Of a stretch of 64,000 bases of DNA, positions 1-9,330 are shown in pieces. Where the stretch lies: positions 1-64,000 of the forward strand of contig JAQDQK010000013.1 in NCBI GenBank assembly GCA_027658995.1. The letters run 5' to 3'. A program made the translations under genes and the position numbers. Each line of letters begins with the position of its first letter. The first letter of the stretch is position 1. The notes below the pieces were generated by a model. The model worked only from the letters and a program-made list of their open reading frames with translations. It ran no database searches and was not told the origin of the DNA. The DNA comes from Propionibacteriaceae bacterium AM104-82. GTDB taxonomy: Bacteria; Actinomycetota; Actinomycetes; Propionibacteriales; Propionibacteriaceae.

Positions 1-91
1 ACCTCACACCAGAGTTCTCTCCCCGCATAGAAGCGGCAGAGAACCTGAGGCGGTTCACCCTCAAGTAGTTACCCATGACGGGTGGTTCATA

Positions 92-901
92 ATGCTTCGC
101 ATGGAAAACTATAAGGCCGGGAAACGAGGCGTCCCGGCGTCGCATATGAGACGCATGATCTGCGTCATCGCCTCGATGTTTGTTCTGGTCGGGACTGGTG
201 CCCTCCCGATATCGACAGCCGCGGCCTCGCCCTCGACCCAATTGGTGTCGGTCAAGGCGCCCGCCAAGGAAAAGGTGACAAGGAAGGTCACCAAGAAGAA
301 GGTGACCAAGAAGGCCAAGAAGAAGGTCTCGAAGAAGGCGACGTCGAAGAAGACGACGCCCGTGGCCAAGCCGAAGACGGCGAAGAAGGCCGCTCCGACG
401 AAGGCGTCGAAGCCGGTAGCGAAGCCAGCGGCGACCGCCGCGAAGCTGGCAGCGAAGGCAACGCCCATCAAGACCTATGTCGTCAGGTCCAAGGCCGCCC
501 CCGCGCCGATGCCCGCGCGGCTACGGGCCTCCGCTCCGAAGGCGACCGGGAAGACCTGGAAGGTCGTCGCCCGCCACAACATCACCACTCAGGCTCAGGT
601 CGACAGGTGTGCGAACACGCCTGCCACCTGGCACGGGTACTGGCACGTCGTGGCGCACAACTACTGCAACGGCTGGTCAGCCGACGCGTGGCACGGGATG
701 CGCCGCGGCGACCGTGTGACGCTCACGCTCCCGTCGGGGCAGGTCGTCACGGGGCTGGTCTCCTACGACCTGACGATCAGGTACGGCCAGCGGTGGGACG
801 ACATCCCGCCACCCGGAGCGGGCTATTTCAGCCTCCAGACGTCCTGGAGGGACTCGATCCACCGCGACTCGAGTCACATCATCGTCGTCAAGCGCGACTG
901 A
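92..901 (+). CDS. Secreted Lys-rich protein with sortase-like C-terminal domain lacking the catalytic Cys
   Basis: A 269-residue protein. Residues 19-46 look like a signal peptide (MRRM followed by a hydrophobic stretch and AAAS). Residues 55-130 are a Lys/Ala-rich low-complexity arm (KKVTKKAKKKVSKKA style) resembling histone H1 tails. Residues 155-269 resemble a sortase beta-barrel: AHN (H189) sits where the catalytic His of sortases lies, followed by GDRVTLTLPSGQ, and the end has LQTS (S251) where sortases carry TLxTC, then DSSHIIVV where the catalytic Arg is expected. Both Cys and Arg appear replaced by Ser, so transpeptidase activity is unlikely. The next gene encodes an LPXTG wall protein, so a role at the cell wall is plausible. 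Starts at 92, 101 and 146 are possible; 92 has a GGTGG upstream. The sortase relationship is inferred from motif order only. Confidence 0.72.
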   Translation: MLRMENYKAGKRGVPASHMRRMICVIASMFVLVGTGALPISTAAASPSTQLVSVKAPAKEKVTRKVTKKKVTKKAKKKVSKKATSKKTTPVAKPKTAKKAAPTKASKPVAKPAATAAKLAAKATPIKTYVVRSKAAPAPMPARLRASAPKATGKTWKVVARHNITTQAQVDRCANTPATWHGYWHVVAHNYCNGWSADAWHGMRRGDRVTLTLPSGQVVTGLVSYDLTIRYGQRWDDIPPPGAGYFSLQTSWRDSIHRDSSHIIVVKRD

Positions 902-917
902 CGACACACGAGCAGCC

Positions 918-953
918 GGAGCCCCGCACCCAAGTGTCTCGATGCGGGGCTCC
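918..953 (+). terminator. Hairpin terminator after the Lys-rich protein
   Basis: GGAGCCCCGCA at 918-928 pairs perfectly with TGCGGGGCTCC at 943-953 across a 14-base loop. It starts 17 bases after the stop codon. There is no clean T-run, which is common in high-GC actinobacteria. Confidence 0.7.
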
Positions 954-1152
954 TGCTCTGTCCGCGAAACCGACCAATCAGTCGCCGATCTGCGCTAAGG
1001 GGTGCCTTATTTCGAGGTATTAGCAAGGGGCGTCATCTAGGCGTTATCGACCCCCGAAGGGCAACGATTTCCGGGTTTGTCTGGATTGCTAGCGTAAAGG
1101 GCGTCGTGTCCCATTCGGGGCACGAGTACGCCACACGAAAGATGCTTAGCCC

Positions 1153-3213
1153 GTGATTGAACGTTCACGTCATCGCAAACCGCACAACCCCCTGAAGAAG
1201 TCGATTGGAGGAGCCGCTCTCGCACTCATGGCAGCGGCATTGTCCATTCCGGGAGCAGTCGTGGCCGAAGCGCAGGAGGTCCCGCCTCGCGACACCTTCG
1301 CAGGCGAGACGTGCTGGGACCTGAACCCCTGGCCGGGACTCAACGAGAACGCCGCGGATCTTGGGGTCGCGACGTACGTCGGCGGGAACCTGCAGGTGCT
1401 TCCGGACGCGGCCGAGCTTGAGGGCCTCACCTTGGTCCGCGGAGAAGCCTTCTTCGAGCGGACCTCTGGCGGCAAGGTGAACGTCGGAATCGTCGGAAAG
1501 GGATCACACGTCAACCCGCCGCTGAAGTCGACGATGATGGCCATCGAGGGCGACATGCGCCTCAGCGAGGGCACCAAGGTGGCGGTCGGTGAGGGAACCG
1601 GGATGTCCGAGCCCCAGGGCAAGCTCCGGATCGGCGGCCAACTCGCCGCCGACGCGGGCGCGGTCACTTCATTTGAGACCAAGACCGGACTCGGCGAGGA
1701 GGCGATCCCGGAGGAGTTCCGAGCCTTCGACGAGGACATCGCCGCGACCCAGCGGTTCCTGTCGAACCTTGAGGGTGGTGCAGACGTCACTGTGGGGGAG
1801 AGGCAGACGGACATCGAGTTCGGCTCGGACGTGCTTCACGGGCTGCAGGTGGCCACGGTCGAGGCCGATCACCTTAACGGCGCCAAGGAGATCAACCTGA
1901 TCGGGATCAACCCCGAGGGGCACGTGGTGATCAACGTGGTCGGCGGCCCGCTCGACCTTCAGATCACGACGGTCCTTATTGAGGGCGACGTCCTGAAGTT
2001 CGACGACGATCGGTTCTCCGACGCCTCGTCTCGCGTGCTGTGGAACTTCGTGGACGCAACCGAGATCCGGTTCGGCGGGGAGGAAGTCAAGGGAAGCCAG
2101 TGGATCGGCTCGATCGTGACCGGCCCCGGCGCCAATGTCGAGACCGTCTTCAGCCACAACGGGCGCCTCTACGTTGACGGCAACCTCACCATGCGCGGCG
2201 GTGGCACCGAACTGCACAACTTCCCCTGGACCTGGGGCTTCGAGTGCGGCCCCACCGGTAGCTTCTCCATCACGAAGAACGTCGTCGATCCCGAGAGCCT
2301 CTCCGCCACCGACCTGTTCACCGGCACCTGGTCCTGCGAGCTCGACGGCGACGTCATCAAGGACGGCGTCTGGGAGCTCGGCCACGAGGGCACGGAGACC
2401 GTGACCGACATCCCGGTCGGCGCCAGTTGCACCGTCTCGGAGGACGACCTGGTCGATCCCGCCGGCGGCACCTGGACCAAGGAGATCACCCCGCCCGACT
2501 TCGACGTGACCGACCACGTGGTCGAGGTCGTCGTCACCAACACCCTCGAGGCCAACGCCCCCGAGGTCGGCACCTTCGCCATCACCAAGAAGGTCGTCAA
2601 CGAGTCGATGCTCGAGTTCACCGACGAGTTCTCCGGCACCTGGTCCTGCGAGTACAACGACCAGCACCAGAACGGCACTTGGACGCTCGCCGACGGCGCC
2701 ACGTTCGACGGCCCCGAACTGCTCGTCGGCACCACCTGCACCGTGGCCGAGGACGACGCCGTCGACCCCGAGGGTGGCACCTGGCTTGAGCCCGTCATCG
2801 AGCCGAGCGAGTTCACCATCACCGCCGACGGCGAGATCGTCGCCGTCACCGTCACCAACACCCTCGAGGCGGAGACCACCGAACCCGATATCACCGATCC
2901 CGAGATCACTGAGCCTGAGGTGACCGAGCCTGAGGTGACCGAGCCTGAGGTGACCGAGCCTGAGGTGACCGAGCCTGAGGTCACGGAGCCTGAGGTGACC
3001 GAGCCTGAGGTGACCGAGCCTGAGGTCACGGAGCCTGAGGTCACGGAGCCCGAGGTCACCGAGCCCGAGGTCACCGAGCCGAAGGAGCCGGGTCCCGGTC
3101 TTCCCGACACCGGAGCGCTTGGCACCGGCACGGCCATCGCCGGCGTGATCGCCCTCATCGGAGTCGGCGTCATCGCGCTGTTCCGCATCGGGCGTCGCTC
3201 GACCACGGCCTGA
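1153..3213 (+). CDS. LPXTG cell-wall-anchored surface protein (choice-of-anchor A domain, two DUF5979-like repeats)
   Basis: A 686-residue surface protein. A Sec signal peptide covers about residues 1-40 (positive start, hydrophobic core, AEA). Residues ~45-375 resemble the choice-of-anchor A / CshA-type adhesin head. Two homologous beta-sandwich repeats follow (~377-470 and ~473-575; each starts FxITKxVV and contains FSGTWSC or FTGTWSC and GxxCTVxEDD), as in DUF5979/SpaA-like stalk domains. Next comes an EPEVT pentapeptide stalk, then LPDTG at residues 650-654, a hydrophobic helix and a short Arg-rich tail, a complete sorting signal for a housekeeping sortase. The GTG start at 1153 is the only one that keeps the signal peptide. 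Probable adhesin; the ligand cannot be told from sequence. No functional sortase gene is in the window. Confidence 0.9.
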   Translation: MIERSRHRKPHNPLKKSIGGAALALMAAALSIPGAVVAEAQEVPPRDTFAGETCWDLNPWPGLNENAADLGVATYVGGNLQVLPDAAELEGLTLVRGEAFFERTSGGKVNVGIVGKGSHVNPPLKSTMMAIEGDMRLSEGTKVAVGEGTGMSEPQGKLRIGGQLAADAGAVTSFETKTGLGEEAIPEEFRAFDEDIAATQRFLSNLEGGADVTVGERQTDIEFGSDVLHGLQVATVEADHLNGAKEINLIGINPEGHVVINVVGGPLDLQITTVLIEGDVLKFDDDRFSDASSRVLWNFVDATEIRFGGEEVKGSQWIGSIVTGPGANVETVFSHNGRLYVDGNLTMRGGGTELHNFPWTWGFECGPTGSFSITKNVVDPESLSATDLFTGTWSCELDGDVIKDGVWELGHEGTETVTDIPVGASCTVSEDDLVDPAGGTWTKEITPPDFDVTDHVVEVVVTNTLEANAPEVGTFAITKKVVNESMLEFTDEFSGTWSCEYNDQHQNGTWTLADGATFDGPELLVGTTCTVAEDDAVDPEGGTWLEPVIEPSEFTITADGEIVAVTVTNTLEAETTEPDITDPEITEPEVTEPEVTEPEVTEPEVTEPEVTEPEVTEPEVTEPEVTEPEVTEPEVTEPEVTEPKEPGPGLPDTGALGTGTAIAGVIALIGVGVIALFRIGRRSTTA
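2911..3075 (+). repeat. 15-bp in-frame tandem repeat coding EPEVT (11 copies)
   Basis: Eleven consecutive perfect EPEVT codon sets, preceded by two degenerate units ([10 protein letters not shown] from 2881). The DNA is not identical between copies: GTGACC, GTCACG and GTCACC alternate, and GAGCCT becomes GAGCCC in the last units, so part of the array has diverged. It forms the extended acidic stalk before the LPDTG anchor. Copy number may vary between strains by recombination or slippage without changing frame. Confidence 0.95.
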
Positions 3214-3222
3214 CAGATGTGA

Positions 3223-3257
3223 GGGCGGGGAGGGCCGAAACGCCCTCCCCGCCCTTT
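3223..3257 (+). terminator. Strong intrinsic terminator after the LPXTG gene
   Basis: A perfect 13-bp stem: GGGCGGGGAGGGC at 3223-3235 pairs with GCCCTCCCCGCCC at 3242-3254 around a 6-base loop, followed by TTT. It lies 10 bases after the stop codon and separates the surface protein from the exporter gene. Confidence 0.9.
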
Positions 3258-3345
3258 CCATGCCCGGACGCGGCTCCATGCGCGGGCGCGGCGCCGGGTC
3301 CGGATCCGGTCGCACTAGGATCGGTGGCTGACGAAAGGGGCACTG

Positions 3346-4191
3346 GTGAGCCGCATCAACCCGGTGGTCCTGGTACTCATTGCCATCGCGTCGGTCCAGT
3401 TCGGTGCCGCCCTCGCCAAGGGCATCTTCACGCAGGCCACCCCGCTCACGCTCGCCTTCCTGAGGGTGGCCATCGCCACCGTGATCTTTCTGCTCATCGC
3501 CCGGCCACGACTCACGGGCCGCACGGTCAGGGACTGGGTCGTCGTGTGCGCCTACGGTGCCTGCCTGACGGGGATGAACGCCGCGATCTACCTCAGCTTC
3601 GCGCGCATCCCGATCGGCGTGGCCGTCACGCTGGAGTTCATCGGACCGCTGCTGCTGGCGGTCGTCGGCTCCCGCCGACTCATCGACCTCGCCTGGGTGG
3701 CCCTCGCCGGCGCTGGCGTCGTGCTGCTCGGCGCCCTTCCGAGCGACATCGACCTGATCGGGGCGGGCCTCGCGCTCCTCGCAGGCGCACTCTGGGCCGG
3801 CTACATCGTGCTTGCCGGGCCCGTCGGACGCCGCTGGGAGGGGCTCAGCGGGCTGACGGTCGGCTCGGCCTTCGGCGCCCTGCTGCTTGTCGGACCCGCC
3901 ATCGCCCTCGCGGGCGAGACCTTCTCCCAACCGAGGGTCTGGGCGACCATGGCCGCGGTCGCGCTGCTCAGCACCGTGATTCCCTACGGCCTCGAACTCC
4001 ACGCCCGTCGAAGCATCAAGGCCTCGACCTTCTCCATCCTGATGAGTCTCGAACCCGCCGCGGCGGCCATCTTCGCCTGGATCGTGCTGGGAGAATGGCT
4101 TGGCGTCGCCGAATGGGCGGCGATGGCCTGCGTGATCGTCGCCTCCATCGGCGCGATCCGATCCAGCAGACGCACAGAGGCCGCGACCTAG
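3346..4191 (+). CDS. rhtA: EamA/DMT-family transporter, RhtA-like (threonine/homoserine exporter type)
   Basis: A 281-residue integral membrane protein with about ten hydrophobic helices in two EamA halves. The N-terminus (SVQFGAALAKGIF, then LRVAIATVIFLLIARPR) and the mid-segment GMNAAIYLSFARIPIGVAVT match the RhtA branch, which exports threonine, homoserine and other amino acids in E. coli. GTG start at 3346 preceded by GAAAGGGG; a TAGGAT at 3318-3323 could be its -10 box. The next gene starts 11 bases downstream, so they may be co-transcribed. The exact substrate is inferred from the family. Confidence 0.82.
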   Translation: MSRINPVVLVLIAIASVQFGAALAKGIFTQATPLTLAFLRVAIATVIFLLIARPRLTGRTVRDWVVVCAYGACLTGMNAAIYLSFARIPIGVAVTLEFIGPLLLAVVGSRRLIDLAWVALAGAGVVLLGALPSDIDLIGAGLALLAGALWAGYIVLAGPVGRRWEGLSGLTVGSAFGALLLVGPAIALAGETFSQPRVWATMAAVALLSTVIPYGLELHARRSIKASTFSILMSLEPAAAAIFAWIVLGEWLGVAEWAAMACVIVASIGAIRSSRRTEAAT

Positions 4192-4202
4192 AAGGGGCGA
4201 GG

Positions 4203-4688
4203 ATGGCGAAACGACAGGCGGGCACCCCCGCGCTCAAGGCGCTCACCGACGCGGGCGTGACCCACACCGTCCACGAGTACGACCACGACCCGCGCGCCAC
4301 CAGTTTCGGCCTGGAGGCCGCCGAGCGCCTCGGCTTCGACCCGGCCCGGGTCTTCAAGACGCTGCTCGCCACCGACGACAAGGACCTGGTCGTCGGGATC
4401 GTGCCGGTCAGCGGATCCCTCGACCTCAAGGCCCTCGCCGCCGCCACCGGACACAAGAAGCTGACGATGGCCCCGCAGGCGACCGCGGAACGGGTCACGG
4501 GCATGGTGGTCGGAGGGATCAGCCCGCTCGGGCAGAAGAGGCGCCTTCCGACGGTGCTCGACGACTCGGCGTTGGGGTATCCGACCATCCTCGTCTCGGG
4601 TGGAAGGCGCGGCCTCGATGTCGAACTGGCACCCGCCGACCTGGTCCGACTGGCAGAAGCTCAGGTGGCGCAGATCGCGGCGCACTAG
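4203..4688 (+). CDS. ybaK: YbaK/EbsC-type Cys-tRNA(Pro) deacylase
   Basis: A 161-residue YbaK/ProX-fold protein. These enzymes hydrolyse mischarged Cys-tRNA(Pro) in trans after ProRS errors. Typical features are LKALTDAGVTHTVHEYDHDP at the N-terminus, VFKTLLATDDKDLVV, SGSLDLKALAAATGHKKLTMA (the conserved Lys-rich binding groove) and GGISPLGQKRRLPTVLD. Length fits the family (about 160). ATG start at 4203 with a GGGGCGAGG just upstream. Specificity within the YbaK/ProXp family is not certain from sequence. Confidence 0.88.
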   Translation: MAKRQAGTPALKALTDAGVTHTVHEYDHDPRATSFGLEAAERLGFDPARVFKTLLATDDKDLVVGIVPVSGSLDLKALAAATGHKKLTMAPQATAERVTGMVVGGISPLGQKRRLPTVLDDSALGYPTILVSGGRRGLDVELAPADLVRLAEAQVAQIAAH

Positions 4689-4698
4689 CCTGGGGCCA
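4686..4698 (+). promoter_or_regulatory. Leaderless-type promoter: TAGCCT-N6-ATG
   Basis: TAGCCT at 4686-4691 overlaps the TAG stop of the deacylase gene and is followed by six bases and the ATG of the small acetyltransferase. The same spacing recurs before four other genes here, which fits -10 boxes that start transcription at the first base of the start codon. Confidence 0.5.
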
Positions 4699-4982
4699 TG
4701 GCAGACGACATCCAGTACAACCTCAACGTCGGGCGGGACCGGTTCGAGATCTACGTCGGTGAGGAACTCGCGGGCGTGATCGACTACACCGACGAGGACG
4801 GCATACTCGACCTCTACCACACGGGCATCGAGCCCGAGTTCGGTGGACGGGGCCTCGGCACCAAGCTCGTCGAGTACGCGCTCAGCGACTGCCAGGACGC
4901 CGAGGTCAAGATCCGGCCGACCTGCCCGTTCATCTCGAAGTACATCGACGCGCACCCCGAGTACCAGGACCTGGTCGCCTGA
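4698..4982 (+). CDS. Small GNAT-like N-acetyltransferase (NATD1/YjdJ type)
   Basis: A 94-residue minimal Gcn5-related protein. The acetyl-CoA pyrophosphate loop is GRGLGTKL at about residues 51-58, preceded by DLYHTGIEPEFGG and followed by CPFISKYIDAHPEYQDLV, which is the conserved C-terminal signature of the NATD1 family. Such proteins lack the full GNAT N-terminus, and their substrates are mostly unknown. No Shine-Dalgarno is visible; a TAGCCT box six bases upstream suggests a leaderless mRNA. Convergent with the SDR gene, whose stop is 25 bases away. Confidence 0.85.
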   Translation: MADDIQYNLNVGRDRFEIYVGEELAGVIDYTDEDGILDLYHTGIEPEFGGRGLGTKLVEYALSDCQDAEVKIRPTCPFISKYIDAHPEYQDLVA

Positions 4983-5007
4983 CGCCGACCGCTTGGTCCC
5001 GGCAGGC

Positions 5008-5841
5008 TCAGTCCAGGAAGATGTCCGGGTACATCGCCTCGTCGGGCGTGCCGGGCACGGCCGCGTAGCCGGAGAGGTCCGTCACGCCAGCCTCGCGCAG
5101 CACGTCCTCGACGATCAGGCACCGGCCCGAAAGGTCCGCCGCTGGAGAGGTGAGGACGGCGTGCGCCGCGTCGGCGTAGATCTCCGGGGTGCGTGAGACG
5201 GCCATCAACCGGTCCCCGCCCAGGATGTTCTGGACGGCCGCCGTCGCGATGGTCGTCGACGGCCACAGCGTGTTCGCCGCGATCCCGTCGCGCGCGAACT
5301 CCGCCGCCATCCCGAGCGTGGCCATCGTCATGCCGAACTTCGCCATGGTGTAGCCGGTGTGCGCGCCGAGCCAACGGGGGCTCGGGTTCAGCGGGGGAGA
5401 CAGCGACAGGATGTGCGGGTTCGACGAGTCCCGCAGCGCCGGGATCGCCGCCCGCGACAGCATGAAGGTGCCGCGCACGTTGACGTCCTGCATCAGGTCG
5501 TACTTCTTCTCCGACAGGTCCAGGCTGCCCGACAGGTCGATGACGCTGGCGTTGTTGACGACGATGTCGATGCCGCCGAACGTGTCCAGCGTCGCGGCGA
5601 CGGCCCGCGCGATGTCCGCGTCGTCGCGCACGTCACCGACCACGGCCAGCGCCTGACCGCCCGCGGCGCGGATCTGATCCGCGGCGGTGTGGACGGTGCC
5701 CTCCAACTTCGGGTGCGGCGTGTCTGTCTTGGCGAGCAGGGTGACGTTGGCGCCGTCGCGCGCGGCGCGCAGCGCGATGGCGAGCCCGATGCCGCGGCTG
5801 CCGCCCGACATCAGGATGGTGCGACCCTCAAGCGTGCTCAT
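5008..5841 (-). CDS. SDR-family NAD(P)-dependent oxidoreductase (HSDL2-like)
   Basis: A 277-residue short-chain dehydrogenase. GGSRGIG (residues 13-19) is the cofactor glycine motif, NNAS is present, and YTMAK carries the catalytic Tyr and Lys. The region between (KTDTPHPKLEGTVHTAADQI and LSPPLNPSPRWLGAHTGYTM) is characteristic of the HSDL2/YkvO-like SDR group linked to acyl-CoA metabolism, without the SCP2 tail of the animal protein. Its start overlaps the stop of the enoyl-CoA hydratase gene by four bases (ATGA), so both are one transcript and may act on the same acyl-CoA or alcohol substrate. Confidence 0.88.
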   Translation of the reverse strand: MSTLEGRTILMSGGSRGIGLAIALRAARDGANVTLLAKTDTPHPKLEGTVHTAADQIRAAGGQALAVVGDVRDDADIARAVAATLDTFGGIDIVVNNASVIDLSGSLDLSEKKYDLMQDVNVRGTFMLSRAAIPALRDSSNPHILSLSPPLNPSPRWLGAHTGYTMAKFGMTMATLGMAAEFARDGIAANTLWPSTTIATAAVQNILGGDRLMAVSRTPEIYADAAHAVLTSPAADLSGRCLIVEDVLREAGVTDLSGYAAVPGTPDEAMYPDIFLD

Positions 5842-6620
5842 CGGGCACCTCCACGGGAGGCGAAGGCGGCGATCCTGGCCTGCGCGTCAGGGGTGCCGAA
5901 CGCCTCGCCGATGGTGCGGGCCTCCTCCGCGAGTTGCTCCTCGAGGCCACGGGTGGGCTGCGAGCGGATCAACCGCTTCGCCTCGCCGTAGGCGCCCGCC
6001 GCGCCGTCCGCGATGCCCCGCGCGACCGCGATCGCACGATCCCGGACGTCGGCCGGGTCGACCACCTCGGCGACCAACCCCCAGGCAAGCGCCTCCTCGG
6101 CGTTCAGCAGCCGGGAACTCAGCACCAGTTGCATGGCCCGCCGCTCGCCGACGGCCCGGGCCAGTTGCGCGGTGACCGACAGGTCGGGCGTCAGCCCCAT
6201 GTCCGCGTACAGGCTGCCGATCCGCGAGTCTGAGCCGACCACGGCGTAGTCCGAGCTGAGCAGGATGCCGAGCCCGCCACCGGCGGTGGTGCCGTGTGCG
6301 GCCGCCACGACGGGCACGCTCGACGTGATGAGCGCGACGATGCCCGAGTTGATGACCCCCGCAAGACCCGCGACGCCGCCCTCCGCGTCGACGCCTCCCG
6401 ACGCCATCGCCTGCACATCGCCGCCGGCGCAGAAGGCCCGACCCTCCGCCTGCACGACGATGGCGCGGACGGCTGGATCGGTGGTGGCGGCCCTGCAGGC
6501 GTGCGCCCACGCATGCGCCATGTCGGCGTCGAAGGCGTTGAGCCTGCTTGGCCGGTTGAGCGTGATGAGGCCGAGGCCGTCAACCACCTCGAACCGGACG
6601 GGGGCGTCGTCGAGCGTCAT
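5838..6620 (-). CDS. Enoyl-CoA hydratase/isomerase family protein
   Basis: A 260-residue crotonase-fold protein. AEGRAFCAGGDVQAM and AHGTTAGGGLGILLSSDY form the two oxyanion-hole segments. The usual catalytic Glu positions are not both evident: the segment after SRIGSLYADMGLTPD has Asp where PaaG-type isomerases or hydratases vary. Function may therefore be hydratase, isomerase or thioesterase-like. First gene of a two-gene unit with the SDR, divergent from thrS with a 134-base gap. Confidence 0.87.
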   Translation of the reverse strand: MTLDDAPVRFEVVDGLGLITLNRPSRLNAFDADMAHAWAHACRAATTDPAVRAIVVQAEGRAFCAGGDVQAMASGGVDAEGGVAGLAGVINSGIVALITSSVPVVAAAHGTTAGGGLGILLSSDYAVVGSDSRIGSLYADMGLTPDLSVTAQLARAVGERRAMQLVLSSRLLNAEEALAWGLVAEVVDPADVRDRAIAVARGIADGAAGAYGEAKRLIRSQPTRGLEEQLAEEARTIGEAFGTPDAQARIAAFASRGGAR

Positions 6621-6754
6621 TGGTTCTCCCTTGAACTGGCTGCCACAACCCTAGCGCCGTCCAGGTTGAGGTGGTCCGCGCTGGCTCCCCGGTCACCGAA
6701 GCGGCACAATGGACGCTGGCAATCCAGCCGACCTTGAAGTAACAGGAGAATCCG

Positions 6755-8791
6755 ATGAGTGGAGTCATCACCATCCGCCGAAACGACGACGCGGAACAGG
6801 TGGAGCTGACTACCACGACGACCGGCCTCGACCTGTTCGGCCAGGACCGCACCGTCGTCGCGATGCGCGTCAACGGTGAGTCGCTCGATCTGCAGCGCGA
6901 GGTCAAGGACGGCGACGTCGTCGAACCGATCACCGTCGACGAGCCCGAGGGCCTGTCGATCCTGCGTCACTCGGCGGCGCATGTGACCGCGCAGGCGCTG
7001 CAGAACCTGTACGCCGACGCGAAGCTGGGCATCGGCCCGCCCATCACCGACGGCTTCTACTACGACTTCCAGACCGAGCCGCTTCAGCCCGAGGACCTCA
7101 AGGCCATCGAGAAGCGGATGGGACAGATCGTCAAGGAGAAGCAGCGCTTCGTGCGCCGCGTCGTCACCGACGACGAGGCCCGCGCGGAACTCGCCGGCGA
7201 GCCGTTCAAGCTCGAACTGATCCAGGACAAGGGCAGCGCCTCCGAGGACGACGGCTCCTCCGTCGAGGTCGGTGCAGGCGACCTGACGATCTACGACAAC
7301 CTCCGCCGCGACGACAGCGTCGCCTGGAAGGACCTCTGCCGCGGCCCGCACGTGCCCAACACCGGCTACCTCGGCAACGGCTGGGCGCTGACCCGCACGT
7401 CGGCCGCGTACTGGCGCGGCGACCAGTCCAAGGCAGGGCTGCAGCGCGTCTACGGCACGGCGTGGCCCACCAAGGAGGAACTGCAGGCCTACAAGACGCG
7501 CCTCGAGGAGGCCGCCAAGCGCGACCACCGCAAGCTCGGCACCGAACTCGACCTGTTCAGCTTCAACGAGATCGTCGGCTCCGGCCTGCCGCTGTTCCAT
7601 CCCAAGGGCGGCGTCATCAAGCGCGTCATGGAGGACTACGTCCGCGCCCGCCACATCGAGGAGGGCTTCGACTACGTCGGCACCCCCCACATCGCCAAGG
7701 AGGAGTTGTTCTACACCTCCGGGCACCTGCCGTACTACGCAGACGGCATGTTCCCGCCCCTCCTGGAGGACGTGGAGCGCGACGAGCAGGGCAACGTCAC
7801 CAAGGCAGGCCAGGCGTACCGCCTCAAGGCCATGAACTGCCCGATGCACAACCTGATCTTCTCCTCGCGTGGCCGTTCCTACCGTGAACTGCCGCTGCGC
7901 TTCTTCGAGTTCGGCACCGTCTACCGCGACGAGAAGTCCGGCGTGGTGCAGGGCCTCACCCGGGTGCGTTCCATCACCCAGGACGACTCGCACAGCTACG
8001 TCATGAAGGAGCAGGCACCCGACGAGGTGCGCCACCTGCTGCGCTTCATCCTGTCGCTGCTGACCGACTTCGGGATGACCGACGTCGCGCTTGAGGTCTC
8101 CACCCGCGACGAGGACGGCAAGAAGAAGGACAAGTTCATCGGATCCGACGAGCAGTGGGACGAGGCCACCGCCATCCTGCAGCAGATCGCCGACGAGTCC
8201 GGCCTCCCCGTGGTCGCTGACCCGGGCGGCGCCGCCTACTACGGCCCGAAGATCTCCATCCAGGCCAAGGACGCCATCGGGCGCACCTGGCAGATGTCGA
8301 CCATCCAGTACGACTTCAACCAGCCCGAGCGCTTCGGCCTTGAGTACACCGCCCCCGACGGCACCCGTCAGCAGCCCGTCATGATCCACTCCGCCAAGTT
8401 CGGCTCCATCGAGCGGTTCATGGGGGTGCTGATCGAGCACTACGCGGGCGCCTTCCCTGCCTGGCTGTCTCCCGTCCAGGTGACGGCGGTGCCGGTGGCG
8501 GCCGAGTTCGACGAGTACCTGCGGGGCGTCGTCGACACGCTGCGCTCCCGCGGCGTGCGCGTCGAGTTCGACGAGTCGGACGACCGGTTCGCGAAGAAGA
8601 TCCGCAACGCGTCCAAGCACAAGGCGCCGTTCGTGCTGATCGCCGGAGGCGACGACCGCGACGCGGGCTCCGTGTCGTTCCGGTTCCGCGACGGCTCGCA
8701 GCGCAACGGCGTCCCCGTCGACGAGGCGGTCGAGGAGATCGTGGCGTTCATCGCGTCGCGCTCGAACGAGTCGCCGACGGCCAATGCCTGA
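6755..8791 (+). CDS. thrS: Threonyl-tRNA synthetase
   Basis: A 678-residue class II aminoacyl-tRNA synthetase. Order: TGS domain (residues ~1-65), editing domain with the HSAAH motif ([13 protein letters not shown]), catalytic core with motif 1 near [16 protein letters not shown] (zinc ligand Cys), motif 2 [17 protein letters not shown] (zinc ligand His), motif 3 [16 protein letters not shown], then the anticodon-binding domain. AGGAGA lies 9 bases before the ATG. It opens the long gene run to 17.4 kb; its 3' end overlaps the HIT gene by eight bases. No T-box leader was seen in the 134 bases upstream. Confidence 0.97.
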   Translation: MSGVITIRRNDDAEQVELTTTTTGLDLFGQDRTVVAMRVNGESLDLQREVKDGDVVEPITVDEPEGLSILRHSAAHVTAQALQNLYADAKLGIGPPITDGFYYDFQTEPLQPEDLKAIEKRMGQIVKEKQRFVRRVVTDDEARAELAGEPFKLELIQDKGSASEDDGSSVEVGAGDLTIYDNLRRDDSVAWKDLCRGPHVPNTGYLGNGWALTRTSAAYWRGDQSKAGLQRVYGTAWPTKEELQAYKTRLEEAAKRDHRKLGTELDLFSFNEIVGSGLPLFHPKGGVIKRVMEDYVRARHIEEGFDYVGTPHIAKEELFYTSGHLPYYADGMFPPLLEDVERDEQGNVTKAGQAYRLKAMNCPMHNLIFSSRGRSYRELPLRFFEFGTVYRDEKSGVVQGLTRVRSITQDDSHSYVMKEQAPDEVRHLLRFILSLLTDFGMTDVALEVSTRDEDGKKKDKFIGSDEQWDEATAILQQIADESGLPVVADPGGAAYYGPKISIQAKDAIGRTWQMSTIQYDFNQPERFGLEYTAPDGTRQQPVMIHSAKFGSIERFMGVLIEHYAGAFPAWLSPVQVTAVPVAAEFDEYLRGVVDTLRSRGVRVEFDESDDRFAKKIRNASKHKAPFVLIAGGDDRDAGSVSFRFRDGSQRNGVPVDEAVEEIVAFIASRSNESPTANA

Positions 8792-9329
8792 GTCGCCGGA
8801 GATCGAGTCGAGCGAGACCCTCGCGGGCGTCCCTGACGCGTTCCAGCGGCTGTGGACGCCCCACCGGATGGTCTACATCAACGGTGAGGGCAAGCCCAAG
8901 CACGCGGGGGAGTGCCCGTTCTGCAGCGCGCCCACCCGCACCGACGAGGACGGCCTGGTTGTGGCGCGGGGCGAGCACGCCTACGTCGTGATGAACCTGT
9001 TCCCGTACTCGCCCGGCCACCTGCTGGTGTGCCCGTACCGGCACGTCGCCGACTACACCGACCTGACGGCGGACGAGACGCGCGAGGTGGCGGAACTGAC
9101 CCAGCAGGCGATGCGCGTCGTGCGCCGCGTCTCGCACCCGGACGGCTTCAACCTGGGCATGAACCAGGGAGCCGTCGCAGGGGCGGGCATCTCGATGCAC
9201 CTGCACCAGCACATCGTGCCCAGGTGGGCAGGCGACATGAACTTCATGCCGGTGATCGGCCAGACCAGGGCGGTGCCGCAACTGCTCGGCGACGCGCGGG
9301 CACTGCTCGCCGAGGCGTGGCAGGACTGA
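8784..9329 (+). CDS. HIT-domain protein (Ap4A phosphorylase/hydrolase type, Rv2613c-like)
   Basis: A 181-residue histidine-triad protein. The nucleotide-binding triad is HLHQHIV (about residues 143-149), preceded by [14 protein letters not shown], and CPFCSAP near residue 44 is a Cys pair typical of actinobacterial HIT proteins. The Mycobacterium homologue beside thrS is a diadenosine tetraphosphate phosphorylase. It overlaps the end of thrS, and the following acyltransferase starts one base after its stop, so translation is likely coupled. Confidence 0.9.
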   Translation: MPESPEIESSETLAGVPDAFQRLWTPHRMVYINGEGKPKHAGECPFCSAPTRTDEDGLVVARGEHAYVVMNLFPYSPGHLLVCPYRHVADYTDLTADETREVAELTQQAMRVVRRVSHPDGFNLGMNQGAVAGAGISMHLHQHIVPRWAGDMNFMPVIGQTRAVPQLLGDARALLAEAWQD

Positions 9330-9330
9330 G

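Noticed and set aside
1037..1112. Possible c-di-GMP or c-di-AMP riboswitch before the LPXTG gene
   Set aside because: The short GGGCAACG-like segments do not follow the conserved core order of either riboswitch.
1669..4002. Long antisense open frame opposite the LPXTG and RhtA genes
   Set aside because: Its composition is R/G/D-repetitive and it mirrors the codon bias and EPEVT repeat of the real gene; an artefact of high GC.
6617..8620. 667-codon open frame antisense to thrS
   Set aside because: Shadow of the thrS codon bias; overlaps a certain gene with all its motifs and has no start signal.
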